DNA of 64,000 nt from Bathynomus jamesi (taxonomy: Eukaryota; Arthropoda; Malacostraca; Isopoda; Cirolanidae), in the NCBI GenBank assembly GCA_023014485.1, contig JAJOZX010000939.1:669501-733500 (forward strand), read 5' to 3'. The notes beneath the pieces are model-generated. The model had not been told where the DNA came from, made no database searches, and saw only the letters and a program-made list of their open reading frames with translations. This document shows, piece after piece, positions 1 to 10,540 of the stretch. A program made the position numbers and the translations under genes. The stretch's first letter is position 1, and each line of letters opens with the position of its first letter.

Positions 1-1330
1 TCATTTCTTTTTCGGGAAGGTGTAAAAATATTTGGGTTAGTTTATTTGTTTTCTGCTCGTTTGTATTCTTCCTCGCTCGTCTTGTAAATGAATGTTTGTT
101 TTAAATCCGATTCTATTTTGCATATTTTTTAAATTTAAGTCTTTTCTTCTTCTGTTTTGCATTTGTGAATATTTTTTAACTATGTTTCCTTTTTCTAAAT
201 AGCGTTGGGATTTTTCTTTCGAATTTACAGCTTTTTTTGTCCCCCAGGAATATGTTGTAATAGTATACAGATCTATTTTACCTGGTAGATTTTCTTATAT
301 TTTTTCTGAAAGTAACGAGAGTAGCGCCTTTCAATTTATTTCCTTCAATTCTGCATTTATACTTTCCCAATCTGTTTTCTTTCAATCCCTTCTGTTTTTC
401 AACTTCTCTCGAATGAGTTTTAAATTTTTGGTTTCTAACTTCATTTGTATTGAGTTATATTCAGAAAACTTTGTTTGCATTGCATTATTAATATGTAATT
501 ATTATTTGCTACAATTAAGTTCGTACATTCTTTTTCCGATTGACTTCACAAATTTTGGGGGTAAATGCATATTCTCCCGTGTATAATAACATTTTTGCTT
601 GAATTTTTTTTAAATGTTGTCACGGAACCTCTTAATATAAATAACCATAATTTTTCTTCTGCATTATAAAGGGAAAGTTAAAATCTCCACACATTAATAT
701 ATATATATGATGTTGAAATTTTAAGTGATTTTATCATGTTTTGCATTTCATTTATAATAATAGATTTAAATTCATTTCCTGGGGGTACTTGGTGGTCTGT
801 ACACGTTCGTAATATTTAAAGTTAAACGCTTTGCTTATAAATTAAGCAGTTCAACTGTACTATTTGAATTGCTTACTATCACTCCTGTACATGTATTTTT
901 CATGTAAATAAATCATCATCATCAGCAGCAGCAGCAGCAGCATCTAAATCTTGCAAATCTACCCGCTCAAAATAAGTTGTAGTCTCTTATTGTTATTTCA
1001 TAGTATTCAATGCACTTTTCAGCCTTTTTCACATGTAAATGTGCTTCCGACACATACTGTATATCATATCTGTTTTTGTTCCCCCCTGAGTTAAATTTTG
1101 TTGGTATTGTAATTTGCAGTCTGCTTTATATGTACACTCTGCTGCTGTACACTCCTCGTATATTTTCATATAGTCTGAATAATGGGTTAATAAGATTTGC
1201 GTTCAATTTTGTTGGTGAGATTTTTCTGGTCAGCGTTATTAGGAGAGTCGTTGCAGTTATGAGTAGTGAGGAAGTCTTTCATATTCCTGTGCTTGTTGAA
1301 TTAGATGTAGTAGATGGTGTTGGATAGATA
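1..1330 (-). pseudogene. Decayed LINE (non-LTR) endonuclease region, runs off the left edge
   Basis: Read on the minus strand, this AT-rich stretch holds pieces of an apurinic-type LINE endonuclease in shifting frames. Around 1000-1090 there is a 'SEAHLHV' segment in the place of the usual 'TETHL' motif, followed by 'YNLF' and 'AGRFARF'. Around 650-690 there is 'CGDFNFPFI', the catalytic GDFN motif, identical to the copy at 58.1 kb. Around 300-430 'TDWESINAELKEIN' resembles the linker before the reverse transcriptase. Many stops and frameshifts make it non-functional. It belongs to the same family as the LINEs at 17.4-19.1 kb and 56-61 kb. The reverse transcriptase would lie left of the window. 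Family placement rests on these short motifs only. Confidence 0.6.
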
Positions 1331-2460
1331 GATGGTGGATATACTGATGGGATGCATATACTTGAGGATTCAGGACTTTTCTTATTAAATGTGATTTTTG
1401 TTCTTTTATGGTTCTCATTTCTACGGAAAAACCCCCGTTTTTTATTGATCCTGTGCTCTCTACTTTTATTCGGAGTTTGGGATGTTTCCTCTGTCTCTCC
1501 TTACATAACTTTCACGTGAAAAAGTAGAGTAGACATACCATGTTTACAGATTTTCTTTCTCCGACTGAATGTCTGCACACAGAAGGGTGGTATTAGTAGC
1601 AGCTCGCTTTACCATCGATAGGTTTCATTCCACATCAGATTGAAGCATTTTTTATGATGGTAACACATGCATCCAGGGCCATATTTGCACGATTCTGCGT
1701 CATAGGTTAATACTGAAAATTGATCCATGTTCCCCCCCCCCCTTTATTATTACTTATCTTTATGCATGTGTGAAATTTATACCTTTTATTTTATTTATTT
1801 CGTTTATTTTATTTATTCATTTTATTTTAAGTAATTTGTATTTCGGTTGTTAGATTCGTGTCCTTTCCAGAAATTATGGTTACCGTCATTTAGCTGTGTC
1901 AGCCTGTTAATCTAAAGGTAGTGTTAATTTATAATTTTATATAAGCCAGTGAGTCAATTTTTCCATGAATATAAAATTTAATGATGATACATCCATTAAT
2001 TGTACAGTATATACTTAAACCCCTCGAAAATACTCATTCAGCTTCCATATTGACCCGCAGTGTTTAAGATTCACTTTCTGAATTTAGAACTTCCGGCTTG
2101 TCATAACAAAGTCGAGAATTATAAAACAACGAGGATCGCCTCAACGATACATGACACATGTTACTTATTTCAAGAACTCTGGAACGTAGTTCTCCACACC
2201 GATAACTCAACTACACTTAAGTAGCATTTCCCACGGTGAACATGGTTAAGCTTAATTTCGTGGGGAACTGCATTTGAGTGTGACGCTATTCTTTAATCAT
2301 AGGTTGTTACTCACCCTTCTGAACGCCGCTCTTTATATTTTACTTTATACCTGAACAATTCGCGTCCAAGCCTTGCGAGACAATAAACTTGTGTTCTCAA
2401 ACCACACTGATAATGAAACAAAATAAAACTTCTTTTAATGTTATTTACGCGAATGGGCAA
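1331..2460. other. No recognisable gene
   Basis: This is AT-rich sequence with a short poly-C tract near 1733-1742. I see no coding potential, repeat boundary or RNA gene that I can defend. Confidence 0.6.
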
Positions 2461-2467
2461 GAAAGAA

Positions 2468-2470
<3 letters not shown>

Positions 2471-2512
<42 letters not shown>
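2471..2512. repeat. (CT)n microsatellite
   Basis: About 42 bp of uninterrupted CT dinucleotide. Similar tracts recur at 5684-5745, 17309-17355, 47207-47266 and 50849-50893. Confidence 0.95.
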
Positions 2513-2518
<6 letters not shown>

Positions 2519-2646
2519 AGTTTACAAACAACACAGAAAAAGTTGGGAAGACACTCTCTCCTTTTGAAGTCTATATAGATATTTACCCTCTCTCCTCCAC
2601 CCTTAAAGTAATTAAAGTCTTTTGAACTAAGTTCCTCACAGTGTTG

Positions 2647-2990
2647 CGCCCAGGTGGTGTAGTGGTTAGCATCACTGACTAAGAATCCACCAGCCCGGGG
2701 TTCGATTCCCGGTGAAAGCAGACGGCGCGTAGCTTACTCAGCTGCTCGTCCTTCCAGAAAAAATAGGTTGGTAAATAAATGGGTACCTTGAGTGACCTAG
2801 AGGTTAAGACTCTGGGCTGCTGATCGGGAGGTCGTGAGATCGAGTCCGGCAAGGACTTTGTAACTTCTTAACACCCGTGGTGGGTCGTGGTTCAGATTCC
2901 ACGTTAAGCTGTAGGTCCAAGGTGGAGCAACAAGATTGATCTTCGTCAGAATGAACAATAATGGCGGAAGCAAAACCAAGGTTAACCAAG
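2647..2990 (+). repeat. Two-headed tRNA-derived SINE, full-length copy
   Basis: A SINE with two tRNA-like heads in tandem. Head 1 has an A box near 2656-2667 and a perfect B box GGTTCGATTCC at 2699-2709. Head 2 has an A-box-like stretch near 2792-2808 and a B box AGATCGAGTCC at 2837-2847. These boxes are RNA polymerase III internal promoter elements. The body contains TTCCACGTTAAGCTGTAGG, and the tail contains GCAACAAGATTGATCTTCG. The tail resembles the 3' end of the LINE family at 17.4 and 61.3 kb. A second full copy lies at 23381-23727 and a lone second half at 46463-46680. The heads are not tRNA genes, since mature tRNA pairing is not preserved. Confidence 0.85.
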
Positions 2991-3228
2991 TAATCAACAC
3001 TCCTCAATACTGCACGTTCCACGTTTCTCGAAACCTGTTTCCACTCTCTGAACTTCACTCTGAAGAGAAGTGAACTGAAGCGCCTCACCGATGCGTCTTC
3101 CGAGGACAGTTGACTGACTCGTCTCGGATTACGTGAACAAAATCGAATTTTATAATGTTGACGTTCGACCTTATGCAATTATATGGATTTCAGATTTCAA
3201 ACTAATTTCAGATTTTCAATGATAATGA

Positions 3229-3342
3229 TAAACGTAACCTAACCAGACTAATCTAACCTAACTTAGCGTAACATAACAAGGCACAATGTAACTTATCCTA
3301 ACCCAAACGAACCTCACCTGACCTAATTTAAACTAACTCTTT
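3229..3342. repeat. Degenerate CCTAA (TTAGG-like) tract
   Basis: Repeated units such as TAACCTAACC, CTAACCTAAC and CCTAATTT occur across about 110 bp. The 5-bp period of CCTAA matches the arthropod telomere unit TTAGG, but the tract is too mutated to be an active telomere. It could instead be an unrelated minisatellite. Confidence 0.4.
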
Positions 3343-3634
3343 AGTATCGACATTATGCATATCGACATTGCGCAGATGGACAGTATTCCTCTACCTCATC
3401 GCCTCATTTAACCTTCCTGAAGGAGGATCCTGAAAGATGAAATTTATATTTAAGACTATGTTCTATTTTTCAAATTATATCAGACTTCTAACTGCAATTG
3501 CCCTTGGCCCCTCCTTCCTGCATAAAATTTAATAACAAAAACCAAACCGTCTTTAGCGTTAATTACTCTCATTTGAAACAAAAATAATAATAACAGTAAT
3601 AATAGTATTGCTAATCATAATAAAAAGGCGCAAT

Positions 3635-3870
3635 ACAGAAGGTCGACAAAAGTAAATTGACACCTTTGTGTTTTGTTTTTTTTCCATAGTTTTTGGTCTT
3701 GATAATAAAAGTCAATAAATAATAATAGATTTATTGAATCAATATATTTAGAATCGTGTTGGTTTTTCTTTTGCATTATGTAAAGCTGGCACACGTTTTG
3801 ACATTCTATTGATGAACTTTGCATTTGTTCTTCAGGACGATTATAGTGGTGTTTATTTAGTTTTGTCAAA
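3635..3870. repeat. Dispersed repeat, copy 1 (Tc1/mariner-terminus-like)
   Basis: It begins TCGACAAAAGTAAATTGACA and aligns by eye with 5012-5235 over about 225 bp, sharing GATTTATTGAAT and TTTTGCATTATGTAAA. The opening resembles transposon termini found repeatedly inside the Polinton inverted repeats (near 25325, 28265, 47580, 47820 and 48250). I infer a non-autonomous Tc1/mariner-type repeat, but no second terminus was found. Confidence 0.6.
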
Positions 3871-4440
3871 CCTCTGGATATGAAATGGCACCAAAATACT
3901 AGTCACGTGATTTTCTTGTGATATGACGTGACACGTGATTGCGAAGTTAAATAAAAACCAAATTAAAGAATTTTGTTCAATATTTTATATATTAAACTAT
4001 TCTATACTTAAGTTTGTATTTTATAAATAAAAAATAAATAATTTGACAGTATTTTACGTTCCTACAACATTTGCATAATCCTTAATGAATGTTCATTCTT
4101 ATCGTTGTCGACAGTCGTAATACAGTCGTAATATTTTTCTTTATGTCCCTGATTTATCGTTATCCTCATTACGAGTATTATTAGTTTCATTGACCCTCGA
4201 CTTTTCATTTCTGATATTGTTATCTAGCTGGCTTTCTGCACTCCATCAAATGAATTTACCTCAGTTTCCTTTACTTCATTTATGTTAGCGGTCTTTTCTT
4301 TGGGTGGTGTTTTATCTATAATTTTTATACATTTTTTTCCTTTACCTAAATTCCTATCTGTCCACTCTTCCTTTTCAGTAATGTTCAGTCCCGTTTATAC
4401 TACTATTGAATTCCTTTACATGCATTTAGCGCAAATGTAA
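3871..4440. other. No recognisable gene
   Basis: AT-rich spacer between a dispersed repeat and a CA microsatellite. Nothing further could be supported. Confidence 0.6.
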
Positions 4441-4445
4441 CTACA

Positions 4446-4462
4446 CATACACACACACACAC

Positions 4463-4498
<36 letters not shown>

Positions 4499-4503
4499 AC
4501 ACA
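4446..4503. repeat. (CA)n microsatellite
   Basis: Interrupted CA dinucleotide repeat of about 58 bp. Confidence 0.95.
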
Positions 4504-4909
4504 CGCTTTCCGCACATCAATCTACTATTGGTAATCACTTTATATTGTCAAGTAAATGGGAAATACTATATAGAGTGAATCTGCATTGAATTCTACTGAA
4601 GAATTAACGGTGCGTGTGATGATAGAATTATAGAAGACCAGAGGCACTCCGTTAGCTTCACGCAGCGAAGCATTGAAAATGAAGCTTCAGAAGTAAAGCC
4701 TCAGAGGTAAAAATGAAATACCTGAATAAATGAAACATCATTTTTAAACTTGTGTTAACGAATGAAATGAAATTTTTCTGGTTTAACTTAAAAAGTGATA
4801 TTCACATACATTTTTGTAAAGTAATTTTGAAGGTAGAATTTCTCTTTCATCGTGTGATTTAGTTTATATTGTTCAGTTGTTGAAGGGATAGGGACTAAGT
4901 AAAATTGCA

Positions 4910-4910
<1 letters not shown>

Positions 4911-4998
<88 letters not shown>
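4911..4998. repeat. Compound (CA)n(TA)n microsatellite
   Basis: About 50 bp of CA followed by about 30 bp of TA, then a short CA run. The dispersed repeat copy 2 follows directly. Confidence 0.95.
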
Positions 4999-5011
4999 GC
5001 ACACACACACA

Positions 5012-5235
5012 CACAGGGTTGACAAAAGTAAGTATACACTTTCTGTTTTTCCATAGTTTTTTTTATTTGATAATAAGTCAATAAATAATAACAGATTTAT
5101 TGAATGAATATATTTAAAATAGTGTTGCTTTCCCTTTTTGCATTATGTAAAACTGACACACGTTTTGGTATTTCAATGATAAGCTTTGATATTTGTTCTT
5201 GAGGACAATCATCGTCATGTGCATTTACTTTTCTC
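5012..5235. repeat. Dispersed repeat, copy 2
   Basis: A direct copy of the repeat at 3635-3870. It begins TTGACAAAAGTAAGTATACA just after a compound microsatellite. Confidence 0.6.
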
Positions 5236-5250
5236 AACTCTCTCTCTCTC

Positions 5251-5292
<42 letters not shown>

Positions 5293-5421
5293 CATAAAAT
5301 GAAAGTAAAGATCATGATTTCATAGTATATGATGAAATCTTGTTAATTGTGAAGATAAATTTTCAGTTTCGTTGAAAAGGAAAAGACGAAAAAAGCCCCT
5401 CGTAAATTTTTCAATTCAAGG

Positions 5422-5454
<33 letters not shown>

Positions 5455-5680
5455 ACACACACACACACAAAATAAATAAATAAAAAAAAACTTTCTCAGT
5501 AAAAGAAATCATCTTTTCCAGTGATGAAAATCTTTCCTTGACAAACCCTAATTCATCTCCTTTCATTTTCTCTTTTTCATATTTTTCTTTTTTTATTTCA
5601 TTTATTTATTTTTCACAAATAAAAACTAAAAGTCCAATATTTTGTCCGCTTTTTTGAGGGCGTCCATTTTATTCATTTGC

Positions 5681-5683
<3 letters not shown>

Positions 5684-5745
<62 letters not shown>
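5684..5745. repeat. (CT)n microsatellite
   Basis: About 60 bp of CT. An ORF crossing it (leucine-serine repeats) is an artefact. Confidence 0.95.
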
Positions 5746-5747
<2 letters not shown>

Positions 5748-8207
5748 TTGGAAGGGATATGAAACGGTGCGAATGTAATTTTTCTTTCACCTTTTTTATG
5801 AATAACTTTGGTAAGAATAAAGCTTTGAAACATTTTCTATGAATTAAGTGTTCAAACTTTACTGAAAGAAATAGAAATTAAATGAACATTTTTTATTTTT
5901 TTCTGGAACTTATTTTTTATTAATTATTATTCGTCTTTTTATTTATTAAAAGAGTGACTCGTAATTCCTTCAGTAAATGTCATTGTTAGGAAGTGTTCAA
6001 ATTAATGGACCATACCTTCGATGAGTGATCATCCTCCGTGGTCAGATGATGTAGTGACCCGTAGATGGTTTGGATCCCACGTAAAGCTGTAGGTCCCTTC
6101 CGTCATATGAGGAGGAGGTTTTCCAACGAACCCTAAAAACATCACTATTATTTGTTCAAAATAATTTGAACAAATAACAGTTCGGTCAAACAGGGTGGCT
6201 CGATTGTACGAGTGAATTATATAAAACTTTAAATGAACTTGACATTACGCGCAGTTTTCTTTTCTTAACCCTTTTTCTCTCTTGGAGTGAATAGAGCGCC
6301 TGTCTTGAATATGTGGCATATCTCCCAAAACAACGTTTATTTACTAAACGTGTATGGAACATGCTAGATCTTTTATACATATTCATGAACATTTAGTTAA
6401 AGGTATCTTTGTCTGCTGGGATACATGTAGCATACTGCATAATGTGAATATTGACTGTAACTTCAAAATACCCTGTTCGAAATGGAAGGTAATGACTCTT
6501 AAGAATGGATACGTATTTAGAATATAACGTCCTGGATGGGTAGAAACCAGGTCAGTCAGCGTTTCTGGCATCTCCATTTGCTTCTCATATCATACCTTTA
6601 AAACTAGTGTGTTGAACTGTGGACTGCGAACATATAGTATTTTCATTAGCTATGCATATTCGTTCGAAAATAGGACATACTACCAATTTCTACCTCACTA
6701 AAATAAACACGTTTTGACTATTTAATAATTTGAGCAAGAGTAAATATATCATGAGCAACAACGGTACAACTCATTTTAGATGATCGAATAACTCTTTCAA
6801 AGCGCAGCGCGTTCCGACACAAGCATACCTCGAAACACAGCAAGAAATGTATATTCAAAATGAAAATAAAATATTTTTTGTGTAAAAATATTTGAGAATT
6901 CATATATTTGACATGTCTGTAAATATGATAGTTTTAAAATTGCCATACGAGTATTTTCACAAAGTATTTTCGATTCCAGTATATGAATTTTTACTTAAAT
7001 ACTCACAAACATTTAGATGAACATAAAAGTTAATATTCAAATTAGATTAGTTATTAGATTAACTTAAATATTCATTTCTTTTAAGTTAAATATACAAATA
7101 TTTCAACCGTAACACGTCATCAACTTTATATAGAAATATATGGCGGTGCTGTCATAATTTTTAATGCCGATACTTTTTGTTCGGTAGGAAAATAACGATG
7201 GATATTCTTACTCTTTACTTATTAAACTTACTCGGTACAACCTATAACAATTCTTGCAACAACAGTTAATGGTACAAGTTAATATTAATGATGATAAAAT
7301 GCAAGCTAACAGTTATAGAAAAATAATAACGTGGATATAACTTACAGACAATTGGGATGAAAAAAATATACGAAATATATAAGATATACACGACACGGAA
7401 TTGCAGGCGAAATAAGTGAATGGTAAGGACTCGGCCAGAGATATACAGACGAAGGAATAGTTCGTGAAGATGAAACATTATTTTGAGGTGTTCCCAATGC
7501 AGTGGCTCGGCGAATAACTGACTGACGAGAGATGCTCTTTCTGGACTCAGTGCTTGTTTTTCTTTTGACGTCCTTTGGGAAAAACCTTTGGCAGTTTATC
7601 AAGGAAGTGGTTAATGGTTCTGGCGGGTATTTCTCTGCACCCGAAACTTCCATCTCTGGTAATTTTTCAGTTAAACGGTCATCGCTATCAGTTTGCGATA
7701 ACGTGCAAAACTCTTCCAATATATACCTTATTTGTCGACGTCGGGTAAGCAGATAACATCAAACTCACCAGTCAAAGATCTTGGAGTGATAATGTTATCG
7801 GATACAGATTCAGAGAGCACTACAACATTAAATTTGTAACTGCTTGAAAACTAATGGAAATTAAATGGAAGAATTTCCTTTTTCCCGTCTAAGATAGAGG
7901 AAACAAAAGAGTAAGGCGACTACAATACTTGAAACGGTATTTTCTGGAAAGAAGACGTAACGTAAACGATACACAATAAGCTTCATGTGTTTGTTCCAAG
8001 GAACTCCAGGAAATTCGAGATACCATAATTGTCTCGATTCTGATGCGCACAACTTTATTTCGTCTGACGCGTCTTACAAACAAAGATGGAAAGAACATAC
8101 AAATCTCTAGCTTCTGAATTCGACTGCAATTTGAACTCAACCATTTTGACAATCAATAATTTCTCTTATTAATTCAATCCTTTGCTGTGAAGTAATTACT
8201 CTTCACT
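5746..8207. other. No confident gene; partial SINE/LINE tail at 6038-6120
   Basis: Around 6060-6110 there is a piece containing GGATCCCACGTAAAGCTG, matching the SINE body and the 3' untranslated part of the CR1-type fragment near 22.3 kb. A minus-strand open stretch at 7342-7756 (about 125 codons, hydrophilic and serine-rich at its start) has no recognisable domain, splice context or start. It is left unannotated. The rest is AT-rich and featureless to me. Confidence 0.5.
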
Positions 8208-8499
8208 TACAGTGGTGTAAGAAAATAATGACCATCTCTGAATTTTGTTGTTTTTGTACGTCTAATTTAAGAAAATTATGTTTTTCACTTCTTTTCTAAT
8301 GAATACAAACAATTTTATATTATTGGGAAGAGGATTTCATGGAGTATATCATTCTGATTAGAAAGTTTGGGAAATTTGATAATATGGTGGTATTTTTACT
8401 GACTAAGTTACCACACCGGAAAGATGCTGTCCCACAGGAAATGTTTTCTATATACATTAGACTTTTATACTTTGGATTATGTAAAAAAATGAAGGAACG

Positions 8500-8765
8500 A
8501 CAGAGCAGGGTGGTGGTGAAAGTTACGGGAATTTCAAAGAAGGCTCAGGAGAGAAGAATGGCATGGTATGGGCATGTAATGAGAAGAGACGAGAACTACG
8601 TTGGGAGGAGGGTGTTATCTATGGAAGTGCCCGGGGATGGGGTAGAAGGATCGCATCAGGATGGACATGAGAGATAAAATCCTGACGGAGGAGATGGCGC
8701 AGGATAGGGAGGAGTGGAGAAGTATCCGCAACAGCGACCCCATATAAATGGGAATAATAATGCTG
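8500..8765 (+). pseudogene. RTE-type LINE 3'-terminal fragment, copy 1
   Basis: It encodes the far C-terminus of an endonuclease/reverse-transcriptase polyprotein, with 'MAWYGHVMRRDENYVGRR' and 'EVPG'. This signature is common at the ends of invertebrate RTE-like ORFs. A frameshift follows the 'EVPG' segment. It ends ATAATAATGCTGCAG. Only the tail is present, which is typical of 5'-truncated LINE insertion. A second, more divergent tail follows directly in the same orientation. Confidence 0.75.
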
Positions 8766-8789
8766 CAGAATGCTGCTCACCACACTCTT

Positions 8790-9190
8790 ACAAGAGTGTG
8801 GCGAGACCAGCAATAATGTGGAGACAGTACCCATGGCGAAGGCGCTGGAAAACAAGCTAGAGGTGTCGTGTGGAGTGACTAGATGGGATAGAGTGAGGAA
8901 TGAGTTAATAAAGGTTGGACGCATATCTGAAAAAGTGCGCGAGGCAAGACTACGATGGTTCGGACACGTGAAGAGGAAGGACGGAGGGTACATAGGAAAC
9001 AGGATGTTAGATATGGAACCGCCGGGTAGGAGAAGAAGAGGAAGATGGATGGTCAGTGTTCGGGACGACCTGAGGGAGCGGGAGCTGGATGTCGAACTGG
9101 TACAGGATAGACAAGGGTGGATAAGGAGGATCCGCAGCAGCGACCCCGCGCAAGTGCGGGACTAATAATGCTGTAGAAGAAGAAGAAGAA
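8790..9190 (+). pseudogene. RTE-type LINE 3'-terminal fragment, copy 2
   Basis: The open frame (about 8770-9165) encodes 'LRWFGHVKRKDGGYIG' and 'MLDMEPPGRRRRG', then 'WIRRIRSSDPAQ', the usual ending of this LINE family. The DNA then reads AATAATGCTGTAG followed by (GAA)n, which looks like the 3' simple-repeat tail of the insertion. No catalytic domain is present. The tandem arrangement with copy 1 suggests that one tail inserted beside the other. Confidence 0.75.
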
Positions 9191-9239
9191 GCCTTTTATT
9201 TGCTTATAACGTAACATTTAGAAATAATACAGGTTTTTC

Positions 9240-9850
9240 TCAGTATTTTATTTATGATTCACGATACGCAGACTTCCTATCCCAGATGCCGACATGCATC
9301 CCCAAATCATGACAGACGTTGGAGGTTTTATTGTTTGAACTATACATTCCGATATGAATTCTTCTCCAGTAAAATGTTTCCCATAAACATTTCTACTGTG
9401 GTTATTGACACTGAAAGTTGATTCATTACTGAAAATTTACTTGTTTTCAATCTTCATCTAACCACATTTTATGCTAATCTGACCACATTTCATGGCGATG
9501 CTAATCTACACTTACGCTGATTTTGGGTAAGAAGAAGTTTCTTCCTAGTTTTCTGCCCTTCAAGTCAGCTTTAAGTAACCTATAGGGAACTGTTGAAGCA
9601 GAAGCATCAATGGGACGGCTTTTATTTCACTTCCTCTTCAGTTCATTAGCTGTCAATTCCTAATGTTTGAGACTAAAACGTCGAAAGATCTTGTCATCCC
9701 TTGCAGTAGACTTTCTTGAGCGGCCTCAATGGAGTTTGTCTCTGAGTATGCGACTGCTGATAACATTTTACAGTTCTTACGACGACTGAATGATTGCAGG
9801 AAACTTTTCCAGAAATATTCCGACTAGAAAAGCTCAACTTATGTAAAACA
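9240..9850 (-). pseudogene. Tc1-like transposase remnant
   Basis: On the minus strand, reading from 9850 down, there are helix-turn-helix-type fragments such as 'GRSRKSTARDDKIFRRFS' and 'ASTVPYRLLKADLKGRK'. These are followed by 'FSNESTFSVNNHSRNVYG' and 'PPTSVMIWGCMSASGIG', the first part of a Tc1 DDE domain. The 'FSNEST' stretch stands where an active enzyme has the first catalytic aspartate (FSDES), so it is lost here. Several stops and frameshifts occur. The second aspartate and the final glutamate are not found. It lies inside the terminal inverted repeats of the 8210-10287 element. Confidence 0.75.
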
Positions 9851-10540
9851 ATGATGGAATATCACTTTTCTTCAGAAAGATGAACCCTTACCATGTTTCA
9901 AAATGATACACTTCATAGGGACAGCCGAGTATTTATAGGTCAGAGCAAGATGTATGATATTTATCATTTTTCAAGACGTACTTAATTCTTTTTCAGATCA
10001 ATTTTCATATCTTGATCCGAAAATGTATACTTTAAAGGGTTAATTTTTAAATAGAAAATTTAATATGGGACAGAATTTTTCCGGTGTGGTCACTTAATCG
10101 GTACAAATACCACCGTATTATAAAAATTCCCAAACTTTCTAATCAGAATAATATATTCCATGAAATTCTTTTTTCCAATGGTATAAAATTATTGCGTATT
10201 ACTTAATATATACAGTAAGTGATAAAAAATATAATTTTCTTAAGCAACACAAAATTCGGGGGTAGTGTATTACTTATCACACCACTGTATAGGGTGTTTA
10301 TAAAGACCCTATCTATTTCACTGTAAACGTAGCAAAAAGGGTAAAATTCAATCTATACTATAATAAGAGAGCTGTCCGTCTGTCCGTCTGTCTGTCCGTC
10401 TGTCCGTCACACTTTCAGAAATTGTGAGAAAAAATTCAGAAATTGTAAAAAAAATTCAGAAATTGTATTACGGGCGGCAATGTGAAGCTCAAGATTTTCA
10501 TGACTGTGTTCTTTTCTGTTGTTGTTGTTGTTGTTGTTGT

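Larger units (their letters stand above)
8210..10287. mobile_element. Tc1-like DNA transposon, decayed, with nested LINE tails
   Basis: Both ends are inverted copies beginning CAGTGGTGT, and each is flanked by TA (8208-8209 and 10288-10289), the Tc1/mariner target. The next blocks also pair: GAATTTTGTTG and TTAAGAAAATTAT occur at the left end, and matching RC blocks occur at the right. A degraded transposase lies on the minus strand at about 9240-9850. Two RTE-type LINE 3' fragments at 8500-9190 were inserted later. The right TA is also the left flank of the next mariner element, so the two transposons abut. Confidence 0.8.

Noticed and set aside
2656..2709. A and B boxes suggesting a tRNA gene (also at 23.4 and 46.5 kb)
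   Set aside because: The same sequence recurs with the same non-tRNA body and tail, so these are SINE heads. I could not fold a full cloverleaf.
5642..5842. ORFs made of Leu-Ser, Tyr-Ile or Cys-Val repeats (also at 2389, 4788, 47128 and 61292)
   Set aside because: They are translations of CT, TA and CA microsatellites, not proteins.
7342..7756. 125-codon minus-strand ORF with hydrophilic N-terminal part
   Set aside because: It has no domain, splice context, start signal or second copy. It could be chance or an exon, so it was left out.
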